DNA of 64,000 bases from SIG607 sp036307305 (GCA_036307305.1 JAXJXV010000002.1:153268-217267), one strand, 5' to 3'. Positions 16,041 to 24,686 are shown, counted from the stretch's first letter. Notes: generated from the sequence alone by a model not told the origin. Translations and numbers: made by a program.

Positions 16041-17593
16041 TATTCTTCCTCCCCTTTTGCTTCATTATCAGCAGTAACAGACTTTGTCATAAGAACGCCG
16101 ATTTCATCCTTTTTAGCAGTTCTGCCGTCCACGATACCCGTTACCTTACCGCCGTTTATTACCATAATTCTATCGCACAGTTCCATAAGAACGTCAAGGT
16201 CCTCACCCACGAAAATTACAGCTACTCCCCTGTCCTTTTGTTCGTTAAGGAGATTATATATGGTGTATGATGCATTGACGTCAAGACCTCTTACAGGGTA
16301 TGCCGCCATCAGTACCGACGGCGCCGCAGCAATCTCTCGTCCTACAAGCACCTTTTGTACGTTACCGCCCGAAAGCTGTCGTACAGGTGTAGTAGCGCCC
16401 GGAGTAGCAACGTTAAGGTCGTGTATTATACGCTGAGCAAGGTCTTTGGGACCTTTTCTCTGCAAAAAAGCAGATTTGCCTTTGGAGTAGCTTCTCAGCA
16501 TCATATTATCAATAATATCCATATTTCCAACAAGGCCCATACCAAGTCGGTCCTCAGGAACGAAGGAAAGTCTTACACCCAAATCTCTTATCTGAATAGG
16601 GGTTTTATTCCTTAAATTTTCTTTTTCGTTGGTTTTCGGGTCAATGTATGTAACATCACCTTCAGACAACTGATGTAAACCAGCTATTGCTTCAAGCAGT
16701 TCACGCTGTCCGCTACCCGCAATACCTGCAATACCAAGAATCTCACCGCTTTTGGCAGTAAATGAAATATTATCGAGTATCGGTCTACCCTCTTCATTGA
16801 AGCTTTTTACACCCGAAACAACAAGACGGTCGGTACAGTCTTTAGGCTCACTTCTGTTAATATTAAGGGAGATTTTTTCACCCATCATAAGCTCTGTAAG
16901 CTCTGCTTCGTTGCTTTCGCTTGTGTTTACAGTACCAACGTGTTCGCCCTTTCTGAGAACGGCAACACGGTCAGAAAGAGAAAGAACCTCATGCATTTTA
17001 TGTGTAATTATGATTATAGACTTTCCGTCCTCACGCATTCTGCGAAGAACTGCAAAAAGCTTTTCCGTTTCCTGAGGAGTAAGCACCGCAGTCGGCTCAT
17101 CAAGAATAAGTATATCAGCGCCGCGATAAAGCACCTTTATGATTTCAACGGTCTGCTTTTCGGAAACCGACATATCGTGAACCTTTTTATCGGGGTCAAT
17201 AATAAATCCGTAACGCTGTGTTATTTCTATAACCTTTTTGGATACATCTGAAAGCTTATAGGGTTTACCGTCATTAATACCAAGCGCGATATTTTCAGTA
17301 GCAGAAAAAACGTTAACCAGTTTAAAATGCTGATGAATCATACCTATTTTATAATCAAATGCATCCTTGGGAGAGCGTATAACGACCTCCTGCGAGTCAA
17401 CGAAAATCTGTCCTTCGTCGGGGAAATAAATACCCGCAACCATATTCATAAGAGTAGTTTTACCGCTTCCATTCTCGCCAAGAATTGCGAGAATTTCACC
17501 CTCTCTTACGTCCAAGTCGCAGTTTTTGTTAGCCACAACCTTACCGAAGGTCTTGGTTATACCACGACATTCAAGTTTAATTCTGTCAGCCAA
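16040..17593 (-). CDS. nupO: Nucleoside ABC transporter ATP-binding protein (double ABC domain)
   Basis: Two ABC cassettes are fused in 517 residues, as in sugar and nucleoside importers. The first has Walker A GENGSGKTT, Q-loop IHQH and Walker B ILILDEPTAVLTPQE. The second has GIAGSGQRE in place of a canonical Walker A, and Walker B is replaced by VLMAAYPVRGLDV (no catalytic Glu), so only the first site is likely to hydrolyse ATP normally; such asymmetry is usual in this family. The start is taken as TTG at 17593 because GGAGGTG lies 5 nt upstream; the ATG at 17611 has no ribosome binding site. Confidence 0.88.
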   Translation of the reverse strand: MADRIKLECRGITKTFGKVVANKNCDLDVREGEILAILGENGSGKTTLMNMVAGIYFPDEGQIFVDSQEVVIRSPKDAFDYKIGMIHQHFKLVNVFSATENIALGINDGKPYKLSDVSKKVIEITQRYGFIIDPDKKVHDMSVSEKQTVEIIKVLYRGADILILDEPTAVLTPQETEKLFAVLRRMREDGKSIIIITHKMHEVLSLSDRVAVLRKGEHVGTVNTSESNEAELTELMMGEKISLNINRSEPKDCTDRLVVSGVKSFNEEGRPILDNISFTAKSGEILGIAGIAGSGQRELLEAIAGLHQLSEGDVTYIDPKTNEKENLRNKTPIQIRDLGVRLSFVPEDRLGMGLVGNMDIIDNMMLRSYSKGKSAFLQRKGPKDLAQRIIHDLNVATPGATTPVRQLSGGNVQKVLVGREIAAAPSVLMAAYPVRGLDVNASYTIYNLLNEQKDRGVAVIFVGEDLDVLMELCDRIMVINGGKVTGIVDGRTAKKDEIGVLMTKSVTADNEAKGEEE

Positions 17594-17673
17594 TTCGGCA
17601 CCTCCAAGCATAATTTACTTGCATAAAACACAAAAACATTTGAGGTTTATGAAAATAAATCAATTAAAATCAC

Positions 17674-17704
17674 GTATAGGCGGAGCTTGAAACCCCGCCT
17701 ATAC
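17674..17704 (-). terminator. Intercistronic hairpin between the binding protein and ABC ATPase genes
   Basis: A 10-bp perfect stem (GTATAGGCGG / CCGCCTATAC) with an 11-nt loop and a poor T-run on the minus strand. It probably attenuates transcription or protects the 3' end of the binding-protein message, giving more lipoprotein than transporter; this is inference. Confidence 0.6.
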
Positions 17705-17722
17705 AAAAACTGAATACTTTAA

Positions 17723-18889
17723 TTAGAACTTCTCGTTAAGGAGAGTAATACCATCGATACGAAGGTCAAAGTAAGGAGCAGACATAAGCTTAGATTCATT
17801 GAAGATACCGTTTTCGATAACTTCCTTATCCTCTACCTTATGACTTGCAAGAGCAACGCCGCCTACAGTAAAGTTCTTAGTATCAAATACGTTAACAGTA
17901 CCGTTCTTGAGGCCTTCGGTAGCAGTCTTGATAGCATCAGCAGTACCTGCAGCAGCAGCCTTTTCATTGACGTCGGTAAGAACTACAGAACCCTGTTCAA
18001 GTCCGCCGCACCAGTCAGTGTCAATAGCTTTGCCTTCCTGAACGCACTTAATCATATACTCATAGTAAGGAGCCCAGTTGATTCTGGAAGATACGATAAA
18101 GGTGTTGGGACAAGCAGCAACGGTAGAACCGTTATAAGATACGTTGGGAACGCCAGCAGCTTCACAAGCAGAAGGAGCGCCCATAGAGTCAGCGTGCTGA
18201 GAAATAAGAACGCAACCCTTAGCGATAAGAGCTTCAGCAGCATTCTTCTCTTCAGGAGCATCATACCAAGAACCTGTGAACTGTACTTCCATTGTTACAG
18301 AAGGACATACAGATTTAGCACCGAGATAGAAAGAAGTGTAACCTGAAATAACTTCAGCATAGGTGAAAGCGCCAACGTAACCCATTTTAGCTTCGTCAGC
18401 AGTAATTTTACCTGCAGTAATCATCTCGTTGAGCTTAAGACCTGCAGCAATACCTGCAAGGTAACGGCCCTGATAGATAGAAGCAAATGCGTTGTGATAG
18501 TTTGCAAGACCCTCAGTATGAGCCTTTGTACCTGTAGCATGGCAGAACTGAACGTCAGTAAACTCTTTTGCAGCCTTAATCATAAAGTCTTCGTGACCGA
18601 AAGAGTTAGCGAAGATAACGTCACAACCCTGGTCAACAAGGTCAGCAGCTGCCTGATAACATTCGTCGCCCTCAGGAATGTTGGTCATAATAATAACCTG
18701 ACTATCCTTAAGACCGAGAGTCTTCTTAACTTCATCAACACCGTTAAGGAAGTTAAGGTCGTAGGTAGATTTTTCGTCATGGAGACAGATAAAACCTACT
18801 TTGAAATCTTCGGCAGAATTTCCGCCGCCGCAAGCCGCTAAGCCAAAAATCATAGCAACTGCAAGAAGAAGTGCGAGTAACTTTTTCAT
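17723..18889 (-). CDS. BMP-family nucleoside-binding lipoprotein
   Basis: The protein (388 residues) starts with a lipoprotein signal peptide (MKKLLALLLAVAMIFGLAAC, lipobox Cys20) and continues as a BMP/PnrA-like periplasmic binding fold: VGFICLHDEKSTYD, ANSFGHEDFM, FCHATG, QGRYLAGIAAGL, MGYVGAFTYAEV and ISQHADSMGAPSA. Such proteins bind purine nucleosides and deliver them to the ABC permeases encoded downstream. The ATG at 18889 has GGAGG 8 nt upstream. It sits directly after xpt, which supports a purine ligand. Codon use is strongly biased, as expected for an abundant protein. Confidence 0.92.
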   Translation of the reverse strand: MKKLLALLLAVAMIFGLAACGGGNSAEDFKVGFICLHDEKSTYDLNFLNGVDEVKKTLGLKDSQVIIMTNIPEGDECYQAAADLVDQGCDVIFANSFGHEDFMIKAAKEFTDVQFCHATGTKAHTEGLANYHNAFASIYQGRYLAGIAAGLKLNEMITAGKITADEAKMGYVGAFTYAEVISGYTSFYLGAKSVCPSVTMEVQFTGSWYDAPEEKNAAEALIAKGCVLISQHADSMGAPSACEAAGVPNVSYNGSTVAACPNTFIVSSRINWAPYYEYMIKCVQEGKAIDTDWCGGLEQGSVVLTDVNEKAAAAGTADAIKTATEGLKNGTVNVFDTKNFTVGGVALASHKVEDKEVIENGIFNESKLMSAPYFDLRIDGITLLNEKF

Positions 18890-18939
18890 TTTGTTTTCCT
18901 CCTCGCCCAATAGGGCATTTTTTTATAAAAACCGCAACT

Positions 18940-19515
18940 TTATTGTTGGCGGAATTTAACAGAATCGTCAGTCATACTGTCAACTATAGCAAGAGATTCA
19001 ACCCTTACGCCGCTTTTTCTAAGCGCATCGCCACCGCCCTGAAAACCTTTTTCAATAGCAATAGCTACGCCCTGTGTTGTACCGCCCGCTTGTCCTACAA
19101 TATCCATAAGTCCGTTAAGAGCATTACCGATTGCAAGGAAGTCGTCAATTATAAGAATTTTTTCGCCCTTATGCAAATGCTCTTTGCTTACAACCACCTG
19201 ATAAACCTCTCTGTGAGTATACGACTCAACCTTTGAAGAATACACATCCGCGAGAATGTTGGTGGTTTTATTTTTTTTAGCAAAAACAACCGGCACATGC
19301 ATATAAGCGGCAGCAGCCACAGCTATAGCAATACCGGAAGCTTCTATAGTAAGAATTTTATCAATTTCGGTATCAGCATAAAGACGTGAGATTTCCTCAC
19401 CCATAGACATAAGAAAATCTACGTCAAGCTGATGATTTAAAAAAGAGGAAACCTTAAGAATATTTCCGGGATAAACCTGTCCCTCAGCAAGAATCTTTTC
19501 TTCTAAAGCCTTCAT
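18940..19515 (-). CDS. xpt: Xanthine phosphoribosyltransferase
   Basis: Xpt converts xanthine (and guanine in some species) with PRPP to the nucleotide. The 191-residue length equals the family norm. The N-terminus EEKILAEGQVYPGNILKVSSFLNHQLD is typical, followed by ILTIEASGIA and the PRPP-binding loop ILIIDDFLAIGNAL at about 120-133. It heads an operon with a BMP-type lipoprotein and a nucleoside ABC transporter, so import and salvage are expressed together. The promoter is plain; the leader is too short for the purine riboswitch often found upstream of xpt. Confidence 0.95.
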   Translation of the reverse strand: MKALEEKILAEGQVYPGNILKVSSFLNHQLDVDFLMSMGEEISRLYADTEIDKILTIEASGIAIAVAAAAYMHVPVVFAKKNKTTNILADVYSSKVESYTHREVYQVVVSKEHLHKGEKILIIDDFLAIGNALNGLMDIVGQAGGTTQGVAIAIEKGFQGGGDALRKSGVRVESLAIVDSMTDDSVKFRQQ

Positions 19516-19550
19516 AAAATTCCCTCCTGTACCCTGATTTTGATAAAATT

Positions 19551-19579
19551 ATTTTATCATTATGCACGAAAATTGTCAA
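19551..19579 (-). promoter_or_regulatory. Promoter of the xpt-nucleoside transporter operon
   Basis: TTGACA, 17 nt, TAAAAT on the minus strand, ending about 35 nt before the xpt start codon. Confidence 0.75.
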
Positions 19580-19599
19580 TAGTCGACAGCAATCTTTTA

Positions 19600-20976
19600 T
19601 TATTTAATAAGAACTTTTTTCGCTGACTGTAAGGTTTTGTTAGCAATACTCATTGCGCTTTTTCTTCCGCTTCCTCCGCCTTCGGCTACCACCACGAAAG
19701 CAAGAGGAAGATTTTCATCCTTACAAAAACCTATAAACAGTGAGTTTTCTTTGTTGTCACCCACCTCGGCAGTACCCGTTTTTCCGCAAACGTCGAGGGT
19801 GCCGAAGGTTGCCTTGCCGTAATTATCACTCACCGCAAAATCCATTAACAAAGCAAGTTTTTCTGCCGTTTCTCCGCTTATCATTCTAACGGTTTTAGGC
19901 TGTGCCTTATAAGTGATTTTGCCTGACGAATTTCTGATGCAGTGAACGAAATACGGTTCCTTATATTCACCGCCGTTTGCTATAGCGCTTACCATACAAA
20001 GATACTGAACGGGATTCATAAGGTTCGTATACTGTCCTATGCCCGACCAACCGAAATCTATATTTCTTGCATCTTTAACGTTATACGAGGACTTTGCACA
20101 AGCAATATTATCAATATAAAAGGTTTTATTAAAGCCCATCATTTCAGCATATCTTGTCATTGTGCTTTTTCCAAGTGATAATGCAGTATTCGAGAAGAAT
20201 GAATTACAGGAATGAGAAAAAGCTCTTTCAAGAGAAACGGTTTTATGCTTACCCATACAGGAAAGCGTCTCACCCTCAATCACCGTACCGTAATTACAAA
20301 GCTGTGTGTTGCTGTACGCCTGCTGACCTAAGGTTTCTATTGCTGCGGCGGCAGTAACTATTTTAAAAGTAGAACCCGGTGTATAGGAAGAAGAAATAAA
20401 TCTGTTTACGAACACACTGCCAAGCTCTCCGTTTTTAGCCTTTTCGTACTGTTTAATATCCATTATATCATAGGTGGGGGTACTTACCATACACAACACT
20501 TCACCAGTTTTGTAGTTACATACGCCTACGCAACCTGCAGAATCTCCCAACGCTTTCATAGCCGCAATACTCAGCTGACTGCTTATCGTAAGCTCTGCAT
20601 CATTACCCTTACCAGACTGTGTGTACACGCCGTTGATTACAGAATACCCCACAAGCTTATCCCGCCAGGAATTAGTTACCCCCGTACTGACAAAGCCTTC
20701 GTGGTCACCTGCAACGTGAATGGTTGCTTTACGGATATCGCTGTTCTCGTTATATACTCTTACCGAATCCTGAGTGTCAGATATCAAAACGTCGTCTCTA
20801 TCGGTTATTTTACCCGCATTAGATAACTGTCCGGATTTATAAATATGAGGATTAGTCTGATAAAAAGCCCAGTTCTCACCATTTTTAAAAAAGCGGAACA
20901 CAAAAAGAGAAATTAAAAATACAAACAGCAAAGCAACGGCATACATACTTCTTTTACGTATTTTTCTTTTATTCAT
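19600..20976 (-). CDS. Penicillin-binding protein (class B transpeptidase)
   Basis: This 458-residue protein has one N-terminal membrane anchor (about 12-30) and a transpeptidase domain with all three active-site motifs: STFK with nucleophile Ser202, SCN at 256-258, and KTG at 399-401 (CGKTGTAE). It crosslinks peptidoglycan outside the membrane. It lacks a long dimerisation domain, resembling PbpA-type proteins paired with a RodA/FtsW polymerase. The ATG at 20976 lies inside the end of the FtsW-like gene (8-nt overlap), so the pair is coupled. Which process it serves (division, elongation or sporulation) is not visible. Confidence 0.92.
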   Translation of the reverse strand: MNKRKIRKRSMYAVALLFVFLISLFVFRFFKNGENWAFYQTNPHIYKSGQLSNAGKITDRDDVLISDTQDSVRVYNENSDIRKATIHVAGDHEGFVSTGVTNSWRDKLVGYSVINGVYTQSGKGNDAELTISSQLSIAAMKALGDSAGCVGVCNYKTGEVLCMVSTPTYDIMDIKQYEKAKNGELGSVFVNRFISSSYTPGSTFKIVTAAAAIETLGQQAYSNTQLCNYGTVIEGETLSCMGKHKTVSLERAFSHSCNSFFSNTALSLGKSTMTRYAEMMGFNKTFYIDNIACAKSSYNVKDARNIDFGWSGIGQYTNLMNPVQYLCMVSAIANGGEYKEPYFVHCIRNSSGKITYKAQPKTVRMISGETAEKLALLMDFAVSDNYGKATFGTLDVCGKTGTAEVGDNKENSLFIGFCKDENLPLAFVVVAEGGGSGRKSAMSIANKTLQSAKKVLIK

Positions 20977-22606
20977 CACTTCGCCTTCTTTCAGATAAAA
21001 TCACATTTTCGTTTCTCACCGCAGCTCTGAAAAAAGCCATAAGCATTATACAGGAAATAAGAGATGAGCCGCCGTTACTTATAAAGGGTAAAGTGACACC
21101 TGTAAAGGGCAGCATATCAAGAGAGCCGAAAACGTTAAGGGAAGCCTGTACAAGCAGCATTACAGACGCGGCGCAACAGGTTACCGAATAATAATTACTC
21201 GATGACACAGACAAAGCTTTAGCAGCATATAACGCAAGAACCACAAAGAAGAACAACGCGCAAAGTCCTATTATAAGACCCCATTCCTCCACAACAAGAC
21301 CGAAAACGATATCGGTATCGTACGACGCCACCTTGACAAGCGTTCCATTTCCTGCGCCCACACCGAAAAAGCCTCCCGAAGCCGCGCTTATCATCGTTCT
21401 TGTTTGCTGATAACCGCTGTCTGCAGCGTGTTCAAAGGCCTTTGAGAAAGAAAACAGTCTTTTTGCAACGTAAGGAAAAAACAGCGCAACTGCACCGCCG
21501 CCCACAACTGCCGCACCGCCAAATATAGCAAGTAGTTTATAACTGCAAAAACGAATAAACAGCAAGGCAGCAAGTGTAACGCCGTAAATCAGCGCAGTAC
21601 CGAAGTCACTTAAATATGCAAGTGTGCCAAGGCAGAACAGGGAAAACGCCACGAAAGGCGCCGCGTCCCTTTTATTCGTAAGTTTCTCGGCGCTTGTTCC
21701 CGTTATAAAAACGAGAATAACCTTTATCAGTTCTGACGGCTGAAAGGAAAAACCCGCTATTTTAAGCCAGTTCTGTGCGCCGTTATACACAACGCCGAAA
21801 ACCATATTAACGCAGAAAAAAGCCACTCCGATAATAAGCGCTATGAACTTAAAATTAATAGCTCTTTTAGGTATATCTATGAATTTTGCAAGAAGAACCG
21901 AGGCAATAACACCAACCGCCAGACAAATCAGTTGTTTATACATTGTTATAGACGTGTTATGAGCCACCACCGTAAAACCGAGCGTCACCATAAACATTAC
22001 GGGAATTTCAAGAAAAGCGGCAAGGAAACGGGTGGCTAACATATACACCCACTGTCCTGCCATAATAGCACCGAAAGAAATTAAAATAGCCAACTTTTTT
22101 TCAGGATAGGCAAATATAAGTGTAAAAAGCATAAAAAGCTGTATAAGATTAAGACAGGCAAAACAAACAGCCTTTTTACCCGTATCGTTACCAGAAGCTT
22201 TTGCGCCGTTTCGTTTCATTCTCACAGAAAATTCTCTGTCCCCTAAGGAAATAAGGTCGTCGGGAGATATATTGGTTTCCTTTTTTATCGTCTTTCGGTT
22301 TATAAGAACCTTGTGCTTGTCCACAGGACGTACCCACATATAATTATTTGAAACCGACAAAACAAGATGACGTGGCTTAACTTCATCAAGTACAATATCG
22401 CATTGCTTATCAGAGCCTATAAGATACTCTCCGCTTTCAATAGGAATTTCTTTCATTTCATCGGTAAGTATAAATAGTTTATAAGGTTTAACACGCTTTT
22501 TCAGAAGTCCGTAAGCACAAATAGCCGTCAAAACAACCGAAAGAACGGGAAGCAGATATCTTATAATAGTAGTAAAAGCGTTTATATAATGTTCCGTTTC
22601 CCACAC
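20969..22606 (-). CDS. FHA-domain FtsW/RodA/SpoVE-family peptidoglycan glycosyltransferase
   Basis: The 545-residue protein has an N-terminal membrane segment (about 15-33), a forkhead-associated domain (about 40-130: LIGSDKQCDIVLD with Gly-Ser and Asp, and PRHLVLSV in place of the usual SRxH), and then a SEDS polymerase domain with about ten membrane segments (GAQNWLKIAGFSFQPSELIKV and the late motif LPFTGVTLPFISNGGSSL). SEDS proteins polymerise lipid II together with a class B PBP, which is encoded next with an overlap. An FHA domain on the polymerase suggests control by threonine phosphorylation. The start is a GTG with poorly spaced AAGGA, so the exact N-terminus is uncertain. Confidence 0.9.
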   Translation of the reverse strand: MWETEHYINAFTTIIRYLLPVLSVVLTAICAYGLLKKRVKPYKLFILTDEMKEIPIESGEYLIGSDKQCDIVLDEVKPRHLVLSVSNNYMWVRPVDKHKVLINRKTIKKETNISPDDLISLGDREFSVRMKRNGAKASGNDTGKKAVCFACLNLIQLFMLFTLIFAYPEKKLAILISFGAIMAGQWVYMLATRFLAAFLEIPVMFMVTLGFTVVAHNTSITMYKQLICLAVGVIASVLLAKFIDIPKRAINFKFIALIIGVAFFCVNMVFGVVYNGAQNWLKIAGFSFQPSELIKVILVFITGTSAEKLTNKRDAAPFVAFSLFCLGTLAYLSDFGTALIYGVTLAALLFIRFCSYKLLAIFGGAAVVGGGAVALFFPYVAKRLFSFSKAFEHAADSGYQQTRTMISAASGGFFGVGAGNGTLVKVASYDTDIVFGLVVEEWGLIIGLCALFFFVVLALYAAKALSVSSSNYYSVTCCAASVMLLVQASLNVFGSLDMLPFTGVTLPFISNGGSSLISCIMLMAFFRAAVRNENVILSERRRSDE

Positions 22607-22624
22607 GTCCTTTCATTTTTTATT

Positions 22625-22653
22625 ATTATACTACACTTTTCCCTTTTTCACAA
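22625..22653 (-). promoter_or_regulatory. Promoter of the FtsW-PBP operon
   Basis: TTGTGA, 17 nt, TATAAT on the minus strand; the -10 element ends 19 nt before the FtsW-like start codon. Confidence 0.65.
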
Positions 22654-22666
22654 GAGCAAAAGAAAA

Positions 22667-22700
22667 TACGCAGTATCCCTTTAAAAGCAATACTGCGCAT
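22667..22700 (-). terminator. Terminator of the acyl-ACP thioesterase gene
   Basis: On the minus strand a CGCAGTAT / ATACTGCG stem with a 13-nt loop is followed by a T-rich tail, directly behind the thioesterase stop codon. Confidence 0.65.
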
Positions 22701-22704
22701 TTTT

Positions 22705-23418
22705 TTAAAAGCATATTTTCATTTCAAAGCACTTCTTATCATTCTTTGCTATACTTATATAACTTTCGTTGTTACGTTCGTATCGCTCACATTTAAGCGT
22801 TTCACCCTCCGTACATTCTCCTGTATAATGCACCTCTATTACCGTTGGGTCGTTCTTGCACAGTTCATCAACACTAAAGGTATCCATTGCCATTCTGATA
22901 TACTCCACGTTATTGACGTGTCGTGACATATCAATATGCTGACTGCGTACGGTAAGCTCATACCTGTTTATAAAACTGTCAGGGAAAAGGAATTTCTCAA
23001 ATTCAAGCTCCTTTGTATCTTTATTTTCACCCACAGGAAAACAGGTGTCGTTAAGTTTTCTTACGCGGTGAGTATCCTTATCAAGTATACAAAGCTCCTG
23101 ACAGGCTTTTGCAAGAAGCTCGTTGTGTAAAGAATATATTTCGGTAATAACCTTAACTCTTAATTTAGAATCGTCAGTACTTATAGCTCTGACAATAACC
23201 TCTTCATTCCAAAGCGGTTTTCTTAATATCTCAAGTCTTGTTTTTGTAACCGCCCAATAAGCGTTACTTTTTTCACCAAGACCTTTATTGCCCACACCCT
23301 CGTTATCAAAACCCTCTATCATGGCGTTCTGCAACAGATAAAAAAACTGATAATTTCCAAGACGAACGGTATAATCGCTATGCTCAGCGCCTATAACAAA
23401 ATTCTTTTCATAAACCAT
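22705..23418 (-). CDS. Acyl-ACP thioesterase family protein
   Basis: The 237-residue protein shows the double hotdog arrangement of bacterial FatA/FatB-like acyl-ACP thioesterases: a first half with LGNYQFFYLLQNA...NAYWAVTKTRLEILRKPLWNEEV and a second half with the catalytic-region motif DMSRHVNNVEYIRMAMD at about 170-186 (Asn/His residues). These enzymes release free fatty acids from acyl carrier protein in the cytosol. The ATG at 23418 has GAAGG 7 nt upstream; the earlier ATG at 23436 has none. It is divergent from the perR-like gene and is transcribed alone. Confidence 0.88.
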   Translation of the reverse strand: MVYEKNFVIGAEHSDYTVRLGNYQFFYLLQNAMIEGFDNEGVGNKGLGEKSNAYWAVTKTRLEILRKPLWNEEVIVRAISTDDSKLRVKVITEIYSLHNELLAKACQELCILDKDTHRVRKLNDTCFPVGENKDTKELEFEKFLFPDSFINRYELTVRSQHIDMSRHVNNVEYIRMAMDTFSVDELCKNDPTVIEVHYTGECTEGETLKCERYERNNESYISIAKNDKKCFEMKICF

Positions 23419-23440
23419 ACAACAACCTTCTTTCATATAA

Positions 23441-23468
23441 ATTATACCTTCTTAAAAATAATTTGCAA
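23441..23468 (-). promoter_or_regulatory. Promoter of the thioesterase gene
   Basis: TTGCAA, 16 nt, TATAAT on the minus strand within the divergent region shared with the perR-like gene. Confidence 0.6.
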
Positions 23469-23484
23469 GTTTTTTAAAAAAGTG

Positions 23485-23512
23485 TTGACAAAATTATAAA
23501 AATGTGTATAAT
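23485..23512 (+). promoter_or_regulatory. Promoter of the perR-like gene
   Basis: TTGACA, 16 nt, TATAAT, with the start codon 41 nt beyond the -10 element. A palindromic operator begins 6 nt after the -10. Confidence 0.75.
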
Positions 23513-23517
23513 TAAAT

Positions 23518-23532
23518 TTAGAATAATTCTAA
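23518..23532. promoter_or_regulatory. Per box (PerR operator)
   Basis: The perfect 7-1-7 palindrome TTAGAATAATTCTAA differs from the Bacillus Per box consensus (TTATAATnATTATAA) at one position in each arm. It covers the expected transcription start of the perR-like gene, so the regulator probably represses itself. Confidence 0.7.
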
Positions 23533-23553
23533 TTCTTGATTTTGGAGGTGCGT

Positions 23554-23916
23554 ATGGCTACAAAACAGCGTTCACTTATTCTTGATATAGTTAAGAATAT
23601 GGACGGTCATTTATCGGCAGATGAAATATATATTCTTGCCAGAGAATCTATGCCCGGTATTGCTCTCGCCACAGTATATAATAATCTTAACGCACTATAC
23701 AACACAGGAGAGATTGGAAAGGTTAAAATTGCAGACTCAGCCGATTTATACGACCGCTCACCTATCCTCCACGACCACCTTATATGTAAAAATTGCAAAA
23801 CAGTTACTGATTTCAATATTCCCGATATGAAATCTCATATTGAAAACTGTATTAACGATACTATACTTTCATATAATCTTAATATTGATTATATTTGTAA
23901 AAAATGCAGAAAATGA
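23554..23916 (+). CDS. perR: Fur-family transcriptional regulator, PerR-like
   Basis: The 120-residue regulator has an N-terminal winged helix (HLSADEIYILARE, ALATVYNNLNAL at about 18-55), a metal-binding region with HDHLICKNC at about 81-89, and a C-terminal CKKC; the two CxxC pairs form the structural zinc site of PerR and Fur proteins. PerR senses peroxide through metal-catalysed oxidation. The gene begins at ATG 23554 after GGAGGTG. A Per box lies in its own promoter and rubrerythrin, a classic PerR target, follows directly, so PerR is favoured over Fur or Zur. Confidence 0.88.
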   Translation: MATKQRSLILDIVKNMDGHLSADEIYILARESMPGIALATVYNNLNALYNTGEIGKVKIADSADLYDRSPILHDHLICKNCKTVTDFNIPDMKSHIENCINDTILSYNLNIDYICKKCRK

Positions 23917-23918
23917 TA

Positions 23919-23947
23919 TTGTCATTAATCGAGTAATCGGTTATAAT
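23919..23947 (+). promoter_or_regulatory. Promoter of the rubrerythrin gene
   Basis: TTGTCA, 17 nt, TATAAT starting 3 nt after the perR stop codon; rubrerythrin therefore has its own start site in addition to any read-through. No second clear Per box was found here. Confidence 0.65.
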
Positions 23948-23981
23948 AAATTAAAAATCAATTTAAAAGGAGATACAATTT

Positions 23982-24515
23982 ATGGAACTTAAAGGAACAA
24001 AAACAGAAAAAAACTTACAGGCAGCCTTCGCAGGTGAATCTCAGGCAAGAAACAAGTATACCTATTTTGCTTCTGTTGCTAAGAAAGAAGGCTACGAGCA
24101 GATTGCAGCTCTCTTCTTAAAGACAGCCGAAAACGAAAAAGAACACGCTAAAATGTGGTTTAAAGAGCTTGGCGGTCTTGGTGACACTGCTGCAAATCTT
24201 CTTGCCGCCGCAGAAGGTGAAAACTATGAATGGACCGATATGTACGATACCTTCGCTAAGGAAGCTGAAGAAGAAGGCTTTACCGCTCTTGCTTACAAAT
24301 TCAGAGCTGTAGCCGCTATTGAAAAGGCTCACGAAGAAAGATACCGCGCTCTTCTTAAGAACGTTGAAACAAAAGCCGTATTTGAAAAGAGCAGCGTTAC
24401 CGTTTGGGAATGCCGTAACTGCGGTCATATCGTAGTTGGTCTTAAAGCTCCAAAGGTATGTCCTGTTTGCGCTCATCCCGAATCTTACTTCGAAGTAAGA
24501 AACGAAAATTATTAA
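23982..24515 (+). CDS. rbr: Rubrerythrin
   Basis: Rubrerythrin reduces hydrogen peroxide in anaerobes. The 177-residue protein has an N-terminal four-helix diiron domain with the glutamate/histidine ligands in FAGESQARNKYTYFA (Glu19/20 area), ENEKEHAKMW and IEKAHEERY, and a C-terminal rubredoxin-like domain with two cysteine pairs (CRNCGH at about 145 and CPVCAHPESYF at about 160) for one iron. Length and domain order are standard. GGAG precedes the ATG, codon use is highly biased, and it follows a PerR-like regulator. Confidence 0.97.
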   Translation: MELKGTKTEKNLQAAFAGESQARNKYTYFASVAKKEGYEQIAALFLKTAENEKEHAKMWFKELGGLGDTAANLLAAAEGENYEWTDMYDTFAKEAEEEGFTALAYKFRAVAAIEKAHEERYRALLKNVETKAVFEKSSVTVWECRNCGHIVVGLKAPKVCPVCAHPESYFEVRNENY

Positions 24516-24560
24516 TCGAAAGATTTTTAATACTACCCAACAATTTAATATTACCCGTAA

Positions 24561-24596
24561 AGAAAAACGGTTTTAACAACCGTTTTTCTTTTTTTC
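24561..24596 (+). terminator. Terminator of the rubrerythrin gene
   Basis: A 12-bp perfect stem (AGAAAAACGGTT / AACCGTTTTTCT) with a 5-nt loop and a following T-run. Confidence 0.9.
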
Positions 24597-24657
24597 CAAT
24601 TCATAAATATGTACAAAAAAATTGTCGAATTTGACTTTATTTTTATATGTTAACTCA

Positions 24658-24686
24658 TTGACATATATAATGAAATATTATATAAT
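24658..24686 (+). promoter_or_regulatory. Promoter of the purine biosynthesis operon
   Basis: TTGACA, 17 nt, TATAAT, followed by a 150-nt leader that holds the ZTP riboswitch and its terminator. Together with the rubrerythrin terminator this accounts for the 323-nt gap before purE. Confidence 0.8.

Noticed and set aside
19516..19599. Purine riboswitch upstream of xpt
   Set aside because: The leader between the promoter and the start codon is only about 35 nt and lacks the conserved loops of the guanine aptamer.
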